This document shows, piece by piece, positions 8,898-20,929 of a stretch of DNA of 64,000 bases. Made by a program: the position numbers and the translations under genes. How positions within the stretch are numbered: the first letter of the stretch is position 1; every line of letters begins with the position of its first letter. This DNA is from Pelagibacterium luteolum (lineage in GTDB: Bacteria; Pseudomonadota; Alphaproteobacteria; Rhizobiales; Devosiaceae), in assembly GCF_900100665.1 (NCBI RefSeq), contig NZ_FNCS01000001.1, positions 5,001 to 69,000 on the forward strand, in the 5' to 3' direction. The notes under the pieces are model-generated. The model was not told where the DNA came from and did not search any database. It worked only from the letters and a program-made list of their open reading frames with translations.

Positions 8898-11162
8898 CTA
8901 AACCGCGATCGAATGGCGTTCGGCAAACTCGGTCAGCACTTCGCGCGCCGACCCGTCCGTCTCGCCATTTTCGAGATAGTGGTTCATTTCGGCCCTGAGC
9001 GCTGCAAGGTCAAGCCCAAGGACCATTTCCTTGATCGGACCGATCGAAGATGCGCCCATCGAAAGACGCGTCATCCCGATGGACAACAAGGCCAGCGCTT
9101 CCACCGGTCGTCCCGCCAATTCCCCGCACATGGTGACGGGCTTGCCGAACTTGGCTGCCGCATCGACGATGAGTTTGAGCGCGCGCAGACGCGGCCGCCC
9201 AATGGCATCGTAATTACGGGCGACGCGCGGATTGGCGCGATCTGCGGCGGTCAGAAACTGAATAAGGTCGTTGGACCCGATCGATATGAAGTCCGTTTCT
9301 GGCAGCAAATGGTCGAGTTCGAACAGCAATGACGGCACTTCGATCATTGCACCGATCTCGAGCGTCGTCGGTGGCGCAATGCCAAGGCGCGGCAGGCGTT
9401 CGACCTCGCGCAGGATGAAGCGCTTGACCTTCAAAAATTCGACGGTCTCGGTGACCATGGGGACAAGCAATTTAAGCGGCAACCCGGCCGATGCCTGCAG
9501 CAATGCGCGCACCTGGGTGCGCAACAGGGCAGGCCGGTCCAGCGCGAGACGAAGCGAACGCCAGCCCATGGCCGGGTTTTCTTCGGCCTGGGAGCGCATA
9601 TAGGGCACGACCTTGTCGCCGCCTATATCGAGCAAGCGAAAGACGATGGGCTTGCCACCGGCCAGTCGCAGCGCTTCGGAATAGAGCTCGACCTGATCTT
9701 TGACGCGCGGCATCTTGGACGCGATCATGAATTGCAGTTCGGTTCGGAACAGTCCCACGCCATCCGCGCCTGTCTCCTCAAGCGCCGGCATATCGGCCAG
9801 CAGGCCCGAATTGTGCAGCAATGTGATCCGCGTACCGTCACGGGTAATCGGGAGCGTGTCGCGCAAGGCAGCATAATGGGCGCGCCGCTTAGCGGACAGG
9901 CGCACCTTGTCGATATAGGTCGCCTCGATATCGGGCGTAGGCCGCAAATGGACGGCGCCCGAAAACCCATCGACGATAATGTCGTCGCCGGCTTCGCTCA
10001 TCGAGACGATGTTTTCCGCCTGCCCGACGGCAACGAGCCCCACCGAACGCGCCACGATGGCAACATGCGCGGTGGCTGCGCCGTCTTCGAGGACGACGGC
10101 CCTGAGCTTGGTCCTGTCGTATTCGAGAAGATCGGCGGGGCCCATATTGCGCGCCACGAGCACCGCATTCTCGGGCAGTTCCTTGCCGAGCCCGGTGCTC
10201 TTACCAATCAGGATGCGCAGCAGCCGATTGGCGAGATCGTCGAGATCGTGCAGGCGTTCACGGATATAAGGATCGGTCTGGCGCAGCATGCGCGCGCGCG
10301 TATCGTTTTGAACGCGCTCGACGGCGGCTTCGGCGGTGAGGCCGGAATCGATCGCCTCCTCCAAGCGGCGCACCCAGCCACGATCATGGGCGAACATCCT
10401 GTAGCTTTCGAGGATTTCGCGGTGATCGGACTGGATCTGCATATCGCCGGAATTGAGCAATTCGTCGATCGAAACGCGCATGGTCTTGAGCGCTTCGTCG
10501 AGCTTGAGCTTTTCGGCGTCGGTATCGTCGGCAACGAAATTGGTGACGATGACGCGCGGGTCGTGAAGGACCACCTGGCCGAGCGCGATGCCTTCGGAAA
10601 AGCCGATGCCCTCAAACATGCGCGGACGGCGCAGATCGATATCGGAACCGGGTTTGACGAGCGAATCGAAATCGGCGGTCGAGATCATTTCGGCCATCAG
10701 CGTGGCGGTGGTCAAAAGCGCTTCGGTTTCGTCCTCGCCATAGACCCGGCGTTCCGAATTCTGGACGACGAGGACGCCGAGCGTCTGCCCGGCGCGCAGC
10801 ACGGGCACGCCGAGGAATGAAAAGAACGGGTCTTCGCCGGTTTCCGGGCGATAGGCGAAGGAGGGATGCTCGGGCGCGTTTTGCAGGCTCAGAGGTTCCG
10901 CCTCGGCAGCGATGAGGCCGACAAGGCCCTCGCCCAGACGCAGCGTCGTGATGTGGACGGCGTCGCGGCGCAGGCCGTGGGTGGCAAAGAGCTCGAGCGC
11001 GCTGTCGTCTCGCAGGACGTAAAACGAGCACACATCGGCGCGCATGTTCTCGGCGATGAGATCGACGATCTTGTCCAACCGCTCCTGGCTGGCCAGAGGT
11101 TCGGCCATGGTTTCGCGCAACTGGCGCAAAAGCACCCGCGGTCCGCCAATCGCTGTCACCAT
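8898..11162 (-). CDS. ptsP: Phosphoenolpyruvate-protein phosphotransferase PtsP (EI-Ntr)
   Basis: A 754-residue nitrogen-type enzyme I. Residues 1-165 hold a GAF sensor domain, which distinguishes PtsP from sugar-type enzyme I. Then come the EI N-terminal/phosphohistidine domain, with active-site His in GAATAHVAIVAR, and the PEP-binding TIM barrel with the catalytic cysteine in TMCGELAG and the IGSNDLIQF motif. It passes phosphate from PEP to NPr and then EIIA-Ntr, a regulatory relay for nitrogen and potassium status. ATG 11162 (MVTAIGGPRV) is chosen; the frame is open further upstream but overlaps lysC. It lies 61 bases behind lysC, the usual alphaproteobacterial arrangement. Confidence 0.95.
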   Translation of the reverse strand: MVTAIGGPRVLLRQLRETMAEPLASQERLDKIVDLIAENMRADVCSFYVLRDDSALELFATHGLRRDAVHITTLRLGEGLVGLIAAEAEPLSLQNAPEHPSFAYRPETGEDPFFSFLGVPVLRAGQTLGVLVVQNSERRVYGEDETEALLTTATLMAEMISTADFDSLVKPGSDIDLRRPRMFEGIGFSEGIALGQVVLHDPRVIVTNFVADDTDAEKLKLDEALKTMRVSIDELLNSGDMQIQSDHREILESYRMFAHDRGWVRRLEEAIDSGLTAEAAVERVQNDTRARMLRQTDPYIRERLHDLDDLANRLLRILIGKSTGLGKELPENAVLVARNMGPADLLEYDRTKLRAVVLEDGAATAHVAIVARSVGLVAVGQAENIVSMSEAGDDIIVDGFSGAVHLRPTPDIEATYIDKVRLSAKRRAHYAALRDTLPITRDGTRITLLHNSGLLADMPALEETGADGVGLFRTELQFMIASKMPRVKDQVELYSEALRLAGGKPIVFRLLDIGGDKVVPYMRSQAEENPAMGWRSLRLALDRPALLRTQVRALLQASAGLPLKLLVPMVTETVEFLKVKRFILREVERLPRLGIAPPTTLEIGAMIEVPSLLFELDHLLPETDFISIGSNDLIQFLTAADRANPRVARNYDAIGRPRLRALKLIVDAAAKFGKPVTMCGELAGRPVEALALLSIGMTRLSMGASSIGPIKEMVLGLDLAALRAEMNHYLENGETDGSAREVLTEFAERHSIAV

Positions 11163-11223
11163 AACTGCTCGCCCGGCGGAGTGGCCCCGCCTGTTGTTTC
11201 GCCCGGGACCGGCAGGCTGTCGA

Positions 11224-12483
11224 TCAGCTCCCGGTCTTGTCCAGACCGTAATAGGTATGGAGCGCCCGAACTGCAAGCTCTGCATATTCCTCATCGATGA
11301 GGACCGAGGTCTTGATTTCGGAGGTGGTGATCAACTGGATGTTGATTCCCTTGTCCGAAAGCGCCCGGAACATCGAGGCGGCAACGCCCGCATGGCTGCG
11401 CATGCCGACGCCGACGACGGAAATCTTGGCGCCGCCCTTGGAGCCGGAAATCGACTCGTATTCAAGATCGGGCGCATTGCGCAGGACCTTCATCGCCTTG
11501 TCGAATTCGCTGTCAGGCACAGTGAAGGTGATGTCGGTGATCTGACCGTCATCGGAAATGTTCTGGACGATCATGTCGACGACGATGCGCGCATCGGCGA
11601 GCGGGCCGAAGACGGCTGCGGCGACGCCGGGCTTGTCCTTGACCTTGCGCAAGGTGATCTTGGCCTCGGCCCTGGCAAGGGTCACGCCTGAAACGATCTG
11701 CTTTTCCATGATCTCATCCTCATCGCACACGAGCGTGCCGGTCTGGCCCCACTCCGATCCGGGAGCGTTGCCGATATTGGGGTCTTCAAACGTCGAACGT
11801 ACGACGAGGCGCACGCCCTGGGCCATGGCCAGTTCCACCGAGCGGGTCTGCAGCACTTTGGCGCCGAGCGAGGCCATTTCGAGCATTTCTTCAAACGAAA
11901 CGCGTTCGAGGCGGCGCGCCTTGGGGGCGATGCGGGGGTCGGTGGTATAGACGCCATCGACGTCGGTATAGATGTCGCAACGATCGGCCTTGACCGCAGC
12001 GGCGACGGCGACGGCGGAGGTGTCCGAGCCGCCGCGACCGAGCGTCGTGATGCGTTTTTTTTCCGAGACACCCTGGAAGCCGGTGACGACCGGCACCCAG
12101 CCCGAACTCATGCGATCGTTGAGATTTTTGGGGTCGATATCGACGATGCGCGCCGAACCGTGCGCGTCATCGGTCTTGATGGGCACCTGCCAGCCGGCAT
12201 AGGAGCGCGACTGGATGCCCATCTCGCCGAGGACGATGGCCATGAGGCCAGCGGTCACCTGTTCGCCCGAGGCGACGACGGCGTCGTATTCGCGCGCGTC
12301 GTGCATGGGCGCGGCTTCAGCGCACCAGCCGACAAGCTCGTTGGTCTTGCCCGACATGGCGGAGACGACGACAGCGACCTCGTGGCCGGCATCGACCTCG
12401 CGCTTGACGTGCTGGGCTGCCTGCCGGATTCGCTCGACATTGGCGACCGAGGTGCCGCCGAACTTCATCACAATACGCGCCAT
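11224..12483 (-). CDS. lysC: Aspartate kinase
   Basis: A 419-residue aspartokinase catalysing the first step from aspartate to lysine, threonine and methionine. The start MARIVMKFGGTSV carries the family KFGGTS motif, followed by the amino-acid kinase fold (VVVSAMSGKTNEL, GRGGSDTSAVAVA) and two C-terminal ACT domains (from about residue 265) that normally bind lysine or threonine for feedback inhibition. ATG 12483 has AGGAC upstream; the much longer open frame upstream overlaps ubiG antisense and is rejected. It begins the ptsP-prfA-prmC series and is divergent from ubiG. Confidence 0.96.
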   Translation of the reverse strand: MARIVMKFGGTSVANVERIRQAAQHVKREVDAGHEVAVVVSAMSGKTNELVGWCAEAAPMHDAREYDAVVASGEQVTAGLMAIVLGEMGIQSRSYAGWQVPIKTDDAHGSARIVDIDPKNLNDRMSSGWVPVVTGFQGVSEKKRITTLGRGGSDTSAVAVAAAVKADRCDIYTDVDGVYTTDPRIAPKARRLERVSFEEMLEMASLGAKVLQTRSVELAMAQGVRLVVRSTFEDPNIGNAPGSEWGQTGTLVCDEDEIMEKQIVSGVTLARAEAKITLRKVKDKPGVAAAVFGPLADARIVVDMIVQNISDDGQITDITFTVPDSEFDKAMKVLRNAPDLEYESISGSKGGAKISVVGVGMRSHAGVAASMFRALSDKGINIQLITTSEIKTSVLIDEEYAELAVRALHTYYGLDKTGS

Positions 12484-12660
12484 CGCGAAGTCCTGAACCA
12501 AAGGGGACAAACGACCGTAACGCAAAGTACGGCTTCGTGGCGCGTGGAGTGCCACAAAGCGGAGGCGCTGGCAATATCGATGATGGGCGCTGCGACCTCG
12601 ATGCGCTTGACTTGGAAGCGGTGCGGCGTCACCTGTGGACCAACCCAATGAGGAAGCCTG

Positions 12661-13395
12661 ATGAGCACCACGATCAGCCCCGACGAGATCGGCAAGTTCC
12701 ACAAGATGGCCGAGGAATGGTGGGACCCCAACGGCAAGTTCAAGCCGCTGCACAAGTTCAACCCGGTTCGGCTGGCCTATATCCGCGAGAAGGTGCTGAC
12801 GCATTTCGGGCGCGATGGGGCCTCGCTGCGGCCATTCGAGGGGCTGCGCATCCTCGATATCGGATGTGGCGGGGGGTTGTTGTGCGAGCCTATGGCGCGT
12901 CTGGGGGCCACGGTCGTGGGTGCCGATGCGGGCGAAAAGAACGTCAAGATCGCAGCGCTCCATGCCGAACAGTCGGGCCTCGATATCGACTATCGCGCGA
13001 CGACGTCGGAGGATCTGGCCGCCGCGGGCGAGCAGTTCGACATCGTGCTCAACATGGAAGTCGTCGAGCACGTGGCAGACGTACCGCTGTACCTCAAGAG
13101 CTGCTGCGATCTGGTGAAACCGGGTGGACTGATGTTCGTCGCGACGATCAACCGGACGGCGCGGGCCTATGCCTTGGCGATCGTCGGCGCCGAGCGCGTG
13201 TTACGCTGGTTGCCAAAAGGTACGCACAGCTACGAAAAGCTGGTGACGCCCGAAGAAATCACGTCGGTGACGAAGCGCAACGGCATGACTGTCCTCGACA
13301 AGACCGGCGTCACGTTCAACCCGCTCCGCAACGAATGGGTCAAGAGCCGCGACATGGCGGTCAACTACATGCTGCTGTTGGAAAAGCCGCTCTAA
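12661..13395 (+). CDS. ubiG: Ubiquinone biosynthesis O-methyltransferase UbiG
   Basis: A 244-residue SAM-dependent methyltransferase performing both O-methylation steps of ubiquinone synthesis. Typical features are [19 protein letters not shown] at the N-terminus, motif [14 protein letters not shown] (about 65-77), and [11 protein letters not shown]. The C-terminal [15 protein letters not shown] is the membrane-associated region seen in UbiG. GAGGAAG lies just upstream of the ATG. It is divergent from lysC and overlaps the DUF1178 gene tail-to-tail by four bases. Confidence 0.96.
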   Translation: MSTTISPDEIGKFHKMAEEWWDPNGKFKPLHKFNPVRLAYIREKVLTHFGRDGASLRPFEGLRILDIGCGGGLLCEPMARLGATVVGADAGEKNVKIAALHAEQSGLDIDYRATTSEDLAAAGEQFDIVLNMEVVEHVADVPLYLKSCCDLVKPGGLMFVATINRTARAYALAIVGAERVLRWLPKGTHSYEKLVTPEEITSVTKRNGMTVLDKTGVTFNPLRNEWVKSRDMAVNYMLLLEKPL

Positions 13396-13814
13396 TTGTG
13401 CTCGTCGGGCACGGGCGGGAGGGGCATGAAGTCGATGCCTTCATCGATCAGGCTCGAAACTTCGTCCCTTGTGGCTTCTCCGTAAATGCCGCGGGCTTCG
13501 GCTTCCTCGTAATGGATCTTGCGCGCTTCCTCGGCGAATTTGTCGCCGACGTAATCGGCGCTCTCGGTCATCTTCTGACGTAGGGCGCGCAGAGCCTCGC
13601 GGTATTTGGACTGTTCGGGATGGCCACTTGAGAGCGAGACCTTGTCGCGAGAGGGCGAGACTGCCGGCGCCATCAGGGCTTTTTCGATTTTGGTCGAATT
13701 GCACATCGGGCAGGTCAAAATCCCGCGCGCCGCCTGATCTTCATAGGCATCGGCGTTGCGGAACCAGGCGTCGAATTTGTGGTGTGCGTCGCAGGTGAGC
13801 GTATATTGGATCAC
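13392..13814 (-). CDS. DUF1178 family protein
   Basis: A 140-residue protein of unknown function. The N-terminus ([18 protein letters not shown], then CPMCNS) looks like a small zinc-binding module with three cysteines and histidines, resembling the FmdB-type zinc ribbon. The remaining helical part ends in [14 protein letters not shown], a conserved tail of the family. It is the last gene of a tightly overlapped minus-strand set, grxC-amidase-DUF1178, with ATGA overlaps, suggesting translational coupling and perhaps a thiol/glutathione-related context. Confidence 0.85.
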   Translation of the reverse strand: MIQYTLTCDAHHKFDAWFRNADAYEDQAARGILTCPMCNSTKIEKALMAPAVSPSRDKVSLSSGHPEQSKYREALRALRQKMTESADYVGDKFAEEARKIHYEEAEARGIYGEATRDEVSSLIDEGIDFMPLPPVPDEHN

Positions 13815-14662
13815 CGCAGATTTCCTTGTCCGGGCAGTTCAGCGAGCGAAAATTCGCGCCAGTTGGCCAGCGCCGGCACCCTTTGCCGCGCCGCGGCGAC
13901 GGCGTCAAGATCGAGGTTGGCAACGACAAGGCCCGGCAGGTCGCCCTTCGCTTCGGCAATCACCTCACCCCATGGCGCAACAACCAGAGAATGGCCATAA
14001 GTGGACCGCCCATTGGCGTGATGTCCGCCTTGCGCTGCGGCAAGAACGAAACAACCCGTCTCAATGGCGCGGGCACGCAACAGCACATGCCAGTGCGCCT
14101 CGCCGGTTGGCACGGTGAAGGCCGCAGGCACCGCAATCACCTGAGCGCCGGCTTGGGCGAGTGCACGATAGAGCCCTGCAAAGCGCATATCGTAGCAGAT
14201 CGAAAAGCCGAGCTTGAAATGGTCGGTATCGACGACAACGGCGCGATCGCCGCCAGCATAGGTGGCGCTTTCGCGATAGGCGTTGATGCCCGGGAGATCG
14301 GCGTCGAACAGATGAATCTTGTCGTAGGTCGCAACGACTTCGCCATGCGGATCGAACAGCACAGAGCGGTTCGCGAACCGCCCGTCTTCGAGCGCGATGG
14401 CAAGGGAGCCGATGTGGAGATAGAGCTGGTTGGCGCGCGCAACTTCGGCGAGCCGCGTGATGGCCGGATTATTCTCCCAGGCCCTTGCACGCTCCCGTAG
14501 CCCTTCGCGATTTTCGGCAAAGACGATGGACATCTCGGGGGTCAGCACATAACGCGCGCCAGCCTCGCGCGCTTCGGCGGCCCGCAGTTCGATTTCGGCG
14601 AGATTGGCCTCTGCCTCCATGCCCGAATTCATCTGGACAAGGGCAATGGTGATCGTGCTCAC
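13811..14662 (-). CDS. Carbon-nitrogen hydrolase (Nit1/Nit2-like amidase)
   Basis: A 283-residue nitrilase-superfamily enzyme with the Glu-Lys-Cys triad visible: E in LTPEMS (about 43), K in YDKIHLFD, and C in SICYDMRF. The KIHLFD and CYDMRF sequences match the Nit branch, whose members hydrolyse deaminated glutathione or omega-amides such as alpha-ketoglutaramate. The location directly behind glutaredoxin (four-base ATGA overlap) fits a glutathione-repair role, but substrate assignment is inferred from family resemblance. Confidence 0.9.
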   Translation of the reverse strand: MSTITIALVQMNSGMEAEANLAEIELRAAEAREAGARYVLTPEMSIVFAENREGLRERARAWENNPAITRLAEVARANQLYLHIGSLAIALEDGRFANRSVLFDPHGEVVATYDKIHLFDADLPGINAYRESATYAGGDRAVVVDTDHFKLGFSICYDMRFAGLYRALAQAGAQVIAVPAAFTVPTGEAHWHVLLRARAIETGCFVLAAAQGGHHANGRSTYGHSLVVAPWGEVIAEAKGDLPGLVVANLDLDAVAAARQRVPALANWREFSLAELPGQGNLR

Positions 14663-14919
14663 GCTGCACCCTCAAGAAGCGGCTCGAGCCTGCCCTGCCG
14701 ATCGAGCGCGGCGAGATCGTCATAGCCACCCACATGCGTCGTCCCGACGAATATCTGGGGTACCGTACGGCGCCCATGGGCGCGCTGGGTCATGGCCGCG
14801 CGCAATTCAGGATCGAGCACCGTGATCTCGTCATAGGAAACGCCCTTGTCGTTCAACAATGCCTTGGCGGCGTGGCAATAAGGGCAAGTCGGGGTCGTAT
14901 AGATTTCGACCTTGATCAT
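14659..14919 (-). CDS. grxC: Glutaredoxin 3
   Basis: An 86-residue glutaredoxin with dithiol active site CPYC (residues 12-15), the cis-proline segment TVPQIFVG and the GG motif in HVGGYDDL that binds glutathione. It reduces disulfides and glutathionylated proteins with glutathione. It starts a coupled run with the amidase and DUF1178 genes and lies 32 bases downstream of comF. Confidence 0.95.
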   Translation of the reverse strand: MIKVEIYTTPTCPYCHAAKALLNDKGVSYDEITVLDPELRAAMTQRAHGRRTVPQIFVGTTHVGGYDDLAALDRQGRLEPLLEGAA

Positions 14920-14951
14920 TTCGCATTCCGGCTCCTCGTGGATTGGGACAA

Positions 14952-15743
14952 TTATACTGTCATATCGGCGTCGAAGACAACGCGGGCGAAACTAAGCACA
15001 TCGACCGAGACAACCCCGGCGCGCTTGAGCGCCTTGGATATCGCCGAGACTGTCGCGCCCGTGGTCAGGACATCATCGACAAGCACAACGCGCTTGCCAC
15101 CCAGACGATGCATTTGCGCGAGATTGACGCGGAACGCGCCCTCGACATTGCGCGAGCGCTGCTGGGCATTGAGTCCGACCTGCTGGTTCGTGCGCCGGTG
15201 ACGTATTACCAGATCGGTATTCATGGGAACGTTTGCAAGGCGTGAGAGCGCGCGGGCCAGTTCTGCCGACTGGTTGTAGCGACGCGAGCGCTGGCGCGAC
15301 GGGTGCAGCGGAACCGGGACGAGAACGGCATCGGGCCCTAAAAGTTCGTGCCCCGCCAGCCCCATCATGCGCGCGCACAGCAGTGCGATTTCCGGCCTGT
15401 CGGAGTATTTCATCTTGGAGACGAGTTTTCGCGCCAGATCGGTGTAAGCCACAGCCGACCGGGCGCGGTCGAAGGGCGGTGGATTTGCGATCGCCTGTAC
15501 GGAAAGCCCCTGCCCCATGTCGCTGGCAAAAGGCAGGCCGAGGACCGGGCAAAGCGGTGCAGAGATGGGCACCAACTGTCCCCAGCATTTCGGGCAGACC
15601 GTATCTGGCACAGCCACGGCTTCAAGGCAGCAAAGGCAAGCTGGCGGAAACGCGGTGTCGAGGACGAGCGCACCGATCGCTGCGAGTCCCACCCGCAGCC
15701 GCGCCCCAAGACCTATTTTGACAAGCCCCGCATCCCTCTCCAT
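14952..15743 (-). CDS. ComF family phosphoribosyltransferase
   Basis: A 263-residue ComF-like protein. The N-terminus carries a zinc-ribbon-like cysteine set (CLCC, CPKCW and a later C), followed by a phosphoribosyltransferase domain whose PRPP-binding loop is VVLVDDVLTTGAT (about 227-239). RRYNQSAELARAL is another ComF signature. In naturally competent bacteria ComF acts late in DNA uptake; elsewhere its role is unsettled, and no other competence gene is visible here. It is divergent from the methyltransferase at 15794. Confidence 0.9.
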   Translation of the reverse strand: MERDAGLVKIGLGARLRVGLAAIGALVLDTAFPPACLCCLEAVAVPDTVCPKCWGQLVPISAPLCPVLGLPFASDMGQGLSVQAIANPPPFDRARSAVAYTDLARKLVSKMKYSDRPEIALLCARMMGLAGHELLGPDAVLVPVPLHPSRQRSRRYNQSAELARALSRLANVPMNTDLVIRHRRTNQQVGLNAQQRSRNVEGAFRVNLAQMHRLGGKRVVLVDDVLTTGATVSAISKALKRAGVVSVDVLSFARVVFDADMTV

Positions 15744-15793
15744 AAGGACCGATCATTGCATGACGCGTTGTCCAGCGCCATATCAGGCCCAAT

Positions 15794-16651
15794 ATGACCC
15801 AGCCTTCCCTTGTTTTTGACCGCGACCGTCTCAAATCCAATTTTGCAAAACGTATGCCCGGTCCCGATTTCATCTCGGACATGGTGGCTGCCGACCTCGC
15901 CGACAGGCTGGCCCCCGTGACGCGCGACTTCTCACGCGCGCTGATCATCGGCCCGGCTCTTGATCTGCTGCCGACGCAGTCGGCGTCCGCCAATGGCCCC
16001 ATCGTCTTCGAGCGCCTGGCGACACTCTCGGGAGCGCCGGACACGACCGTGGATCCCGAAGATCTGGCACTGCCCCGCAAGGACTACGACCTGATCGTTT
16101 CCCTGCTCGATCTGCAGACAGTCAACGACGTTCCGGGCTTTTTGACGCGACTGCGCGAACATCTGACCGGCGACGGCCTGTTGATTGCGGCCGCCATCGG
16201 TGGGCGCACCCTGACCGAGTTGCGTGATGCCTTTCTTGCAGCCGACGTGGAAATCCTTGGGGGCGTTGCACCGCGCGTTGCGCCGATGATCGACGTGCGG
16301 GACGCTGGCGGTCTGTTGCAGCGTGCCGGCTTCGCGCTGCCCGTGACCGATCTCGAAACCCACACCGTGCGCTACGGCTCGCCGCTAAAGCTGTTTGACG
16401 AATTGCGCGCGCTGGGCGCCACGAACCCGCTCTGGGAGCGAGACAAGCGACTGCTGACGCCGCGGCACTTGATGCGCGCCGCGGAGATTTACGCCGAACG
16501 GTTTGGCGATCCCGACGGGCGCGTGCGCGCCACGCTCGAAATTTTATGGCTATCGGGTTGGGCGCCCCATGAGAGCCAGCAAAAACCGCTCAGGCCCGGA
16601 AGCGCCCAGAAAAGCCTGCGCGATGTGCTTGGTGACAAGGCCGAAAAATAG
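15794..16651 (+). CDS. BioC/NDUFAF5-like methyltransferase-fold protein
   Basis: A 285-residue protein resembling the family of the mitochondrial complex I assembly factor NDUFAF5 and BioC-like methyltransferases: it starts with FDRDRLKSNFAKR and contains DLIVSLLDLQTVNDVPG and GLLIAAAIGGRTLTELR. Motif I is degenerate (ALIIGPALDLL rather than a glycine-rich loop), as often seen in this bacterial branch, so SAM binding is uncertain. NDUFAF5 itself hydroxylates an arginine of a complex I subunit. A role in respiratory complex assembly is inferred from homology only. Confidence 0.8.
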   Translation: MTQPSLVFDRDRLKSNFAKRMPGPDFISDMVAADLADRLAPVTRDFSRALIIGPALDLLPTQSASANGPIVFERLATLSGAPDTTVDPEDLALPRKDYDLIVSLLDLQTVNDVPGFLTRLREHLTGDGLLIAAAIGGRTLTELRDAFLAADVEILGGVAPRVAPMIDVRDAGGLLQRAGFALPVTDLETHTVRYGSPLKLFDELRALGATNPLWERDKRLLTPRHLMRAAEIYAERFGDPDGRVRATLEILWLSGWAPHESQQKPLRPGSAQKSLRDVLGDKAEK

Positions 16652-16815
16652 CTATTGAGCGCCCGGCGGAAAACCTTCGCCGGCACGCCCCGCGTGGCGC
16701 ACTCCGGCTCGGTCCTGAAAGGGCAGTCCCCAAGATATCGATCTTGCGATCGGCAATAAGTTGAGCACGACGCACGCGCTCATTCAAACTTTAGTGCACG
16801 CGAACGTTAACAAAC

Positions 16816-16848
16816 AAAAACCCCGGCGCCAAGAAACGCCGGGGTTTG
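16816..16848 (-). terminator. Intrinsic terminator after secA
   Basis: AAACCCCGGCG pairs with CGCCGGGGTTT around an eight-base loop; on the minus strand the stem is followed by TTTTTG. It lies about 25 bases past the secA stop. The rest of 16652-16815 shows nothing clear. Confidence 0.85.
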
Positions 16849-16871
16849 TCATTTGGGGCCTGCCTAGCGGT

Positions 16872-19541
<2,670 letters not shown>

Positions 19542-19670
19542 GAATGTCGTCCTTAGAACCTTGAGTTGTGCATGATGGGTGGCCGTGCGGCGCCCCGAAC
19601 CGGCCATGATCTAAGCAAAGCGGCAGGGACGGAGCGCGTGCCACCGGGGCACGAGAAATCGTTGGCAGGA

Positions 19671-19699
19671 GATGTAAGAGCGCCACCAAGGCTTGTCAA
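19671..19699 (-). promoter_or_regulatory. Probable housekeeping promoter of secA
   Basis: Minus strand: -35 TTGACA (19694-19699), 17-base spacer, -10 TACATC (19671-19676), about 130 bases before the secA start. The leader shows no obvious regulatory hairpin or SecM-like peptide. Confidence 0.6.
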
Positions 19700-19806
19700 C
19701 GTTGCCAAAATCCGCCAAACCACCGCCAAAGTCTGGGCTTAAACGCTGGCGCGGACGATTGGTTCGGGTGGGGGACCCGTTCGGACAAACAAGGAGAGAA
19801 CACCTC

Positions 19807-20754
19807 ATGTCCTTCAAGCTTGCCGCTTCGGCGGTCGACGTGCTGCGCGCCGCTCTGGTTCCGGCGGCCCTGGCGCTGCCGCTTCTGGCAGTGCCGATGG
19901 TCGCTCAGGCGCAAGACGAAACGCCTCCCGCAACCGAAGAAGCCGCTCCAGCACCTGCGGAAGCCGCGCCTGCCCCAGAGCCTGTAGCGCCTGAAACCGT
20001 AATCGCGTCGGTCGGTGGCGAAGATATCACCGAGGGTGACCTGCTTCTGGCAGCAGAAGAACTGACCGCAGAATTGCAGTCGGTGCCTGCCGACCAGCGT
20101 CGCGCATTCCTTTTGACCGTCCTGATCGACATGAAGCTGATGGCCGGCGCAGCCCGTGAAAATGGTCTGGGCGACACCGAAGATTTCACACGCCGTCTCG
20201 CCTATCTCGAAGATCAGGCTCTGCGTCGCGCGTTCTTCAACGACATCGTCGAGACCCAGGTGACCGAAGAGGCCATCAACGCCGCTTATGAAGAACTGGC
20301 CGCCGAATTTACGCCAGAACCCGAAGTGCGCGCGCGCCATATCCTCGTGGAAACCGAGGAAGAAGCCAATTCGATCCGCGCGGAAATCGAAGGCGGCATG
20401 TCCTTTGAGGATGCCGCAGCGGAATACGGTACGGACGGCACCAGCGCCACGGGTGGCGATCTGGGCTATTTCGGTGCCGGCATGATGGTACCCGAATTTG
20501 AGGAAGCTGCGTTTGCCATGGAAGTCGGTGAACTCTCCCAGCCCGTTCAGTCCCAGTTCGGCTGGCACTTGATCCAGCTCGAAGACAGCCGTCTGTCCGC
20601 AGCGCCTCCCATCGAGCAGGTTCGCCAGCAGGTGGCCCAGCAGGTGCTCTACGAAAGCTATGAAGCCGCTATCGAAAACATCCGCGCCGATACCGAAGTG
20701 ACCATCACCGACGAGGCGCTGGCCGCCGAAGTCGAGGCTCAGGGCGGTCTCTGA
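19807..20754 (+). CDS. Parvulin-type peptidyl-prolyl cis-trans isomerase, exported
   Basis: A 315-residue periplasmic foldase. Residues 1-36 form a long signal peptide, then a Pro/Ala/Glu-rich linker, a SurA_N-like helical region (EDITEGDLLLAAEEL), and a PpiC/parvulin domain (about 170-265) with VRARHILVETEEEA, GGDLGYFG, MVPEFEEAAF and SQFGWHLIQLED. It isomerises prolyl bonds in exported proteins. ATG 19807 has AGGAGAG nearby; the longer frame from 19693 lacks a signal. It is divergent from secA, a conserved alphaproteobacterial pairing, and precedes argJ. Confidence 0.92.
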   Translation: MSFKLAASAVDVLRAALVPAALALPLLAVPMVAQAQDETPPATEEAAPAPAEAAPAPEPVAPETVIASVGGEDITEGDLLLAAEELTAELQSVPADQRRAFLLTVLIDMKLMAGAARENGLGDTEDFTRRLAYLEDQALRRAFFNDIVETQVTEEAINAAYEELAAEFTPEPEVRARHILVETEEEANSIRAEIEGGMSFEDAAAEYGTDGTSATGGDLGYFGAGMMVPEFEEAAFAMEVGELSQPVQSQFGWHLIQLEDSRLSAAPPIEQVRQQVAQQVLYESYEAAIENIRADTEVTITDEALAAEVEAQGGL

Positions 20755-20780
20755 TACCAGCCCGATAAACCAAGCTTTCG

Positions 20781-20808
20781 AACCCCGGCCACTGGTCGGG
20801 GTTCTTTT
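20781..20808 (+). terminator. Intrinsic terminator after the parvulin gene
   Basis: AACCCCG at 20781 pairs with CGGGGTT ending at 20803, followed by CTTTTT. It separates the foldase gene from argJ. Confidence 0.75.
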
Positions 20809-20929
20809 TAGCATCGCTCTCTCCGCGCGCGATGGAGCGCATCGGTGAAGCGATAGTGCCTTGCATGACCATAAGCTTTAAGGCACACGAAAACCCATCG
20901 TAAGCCACGCCTTCAAAGGTCTCTTCGCC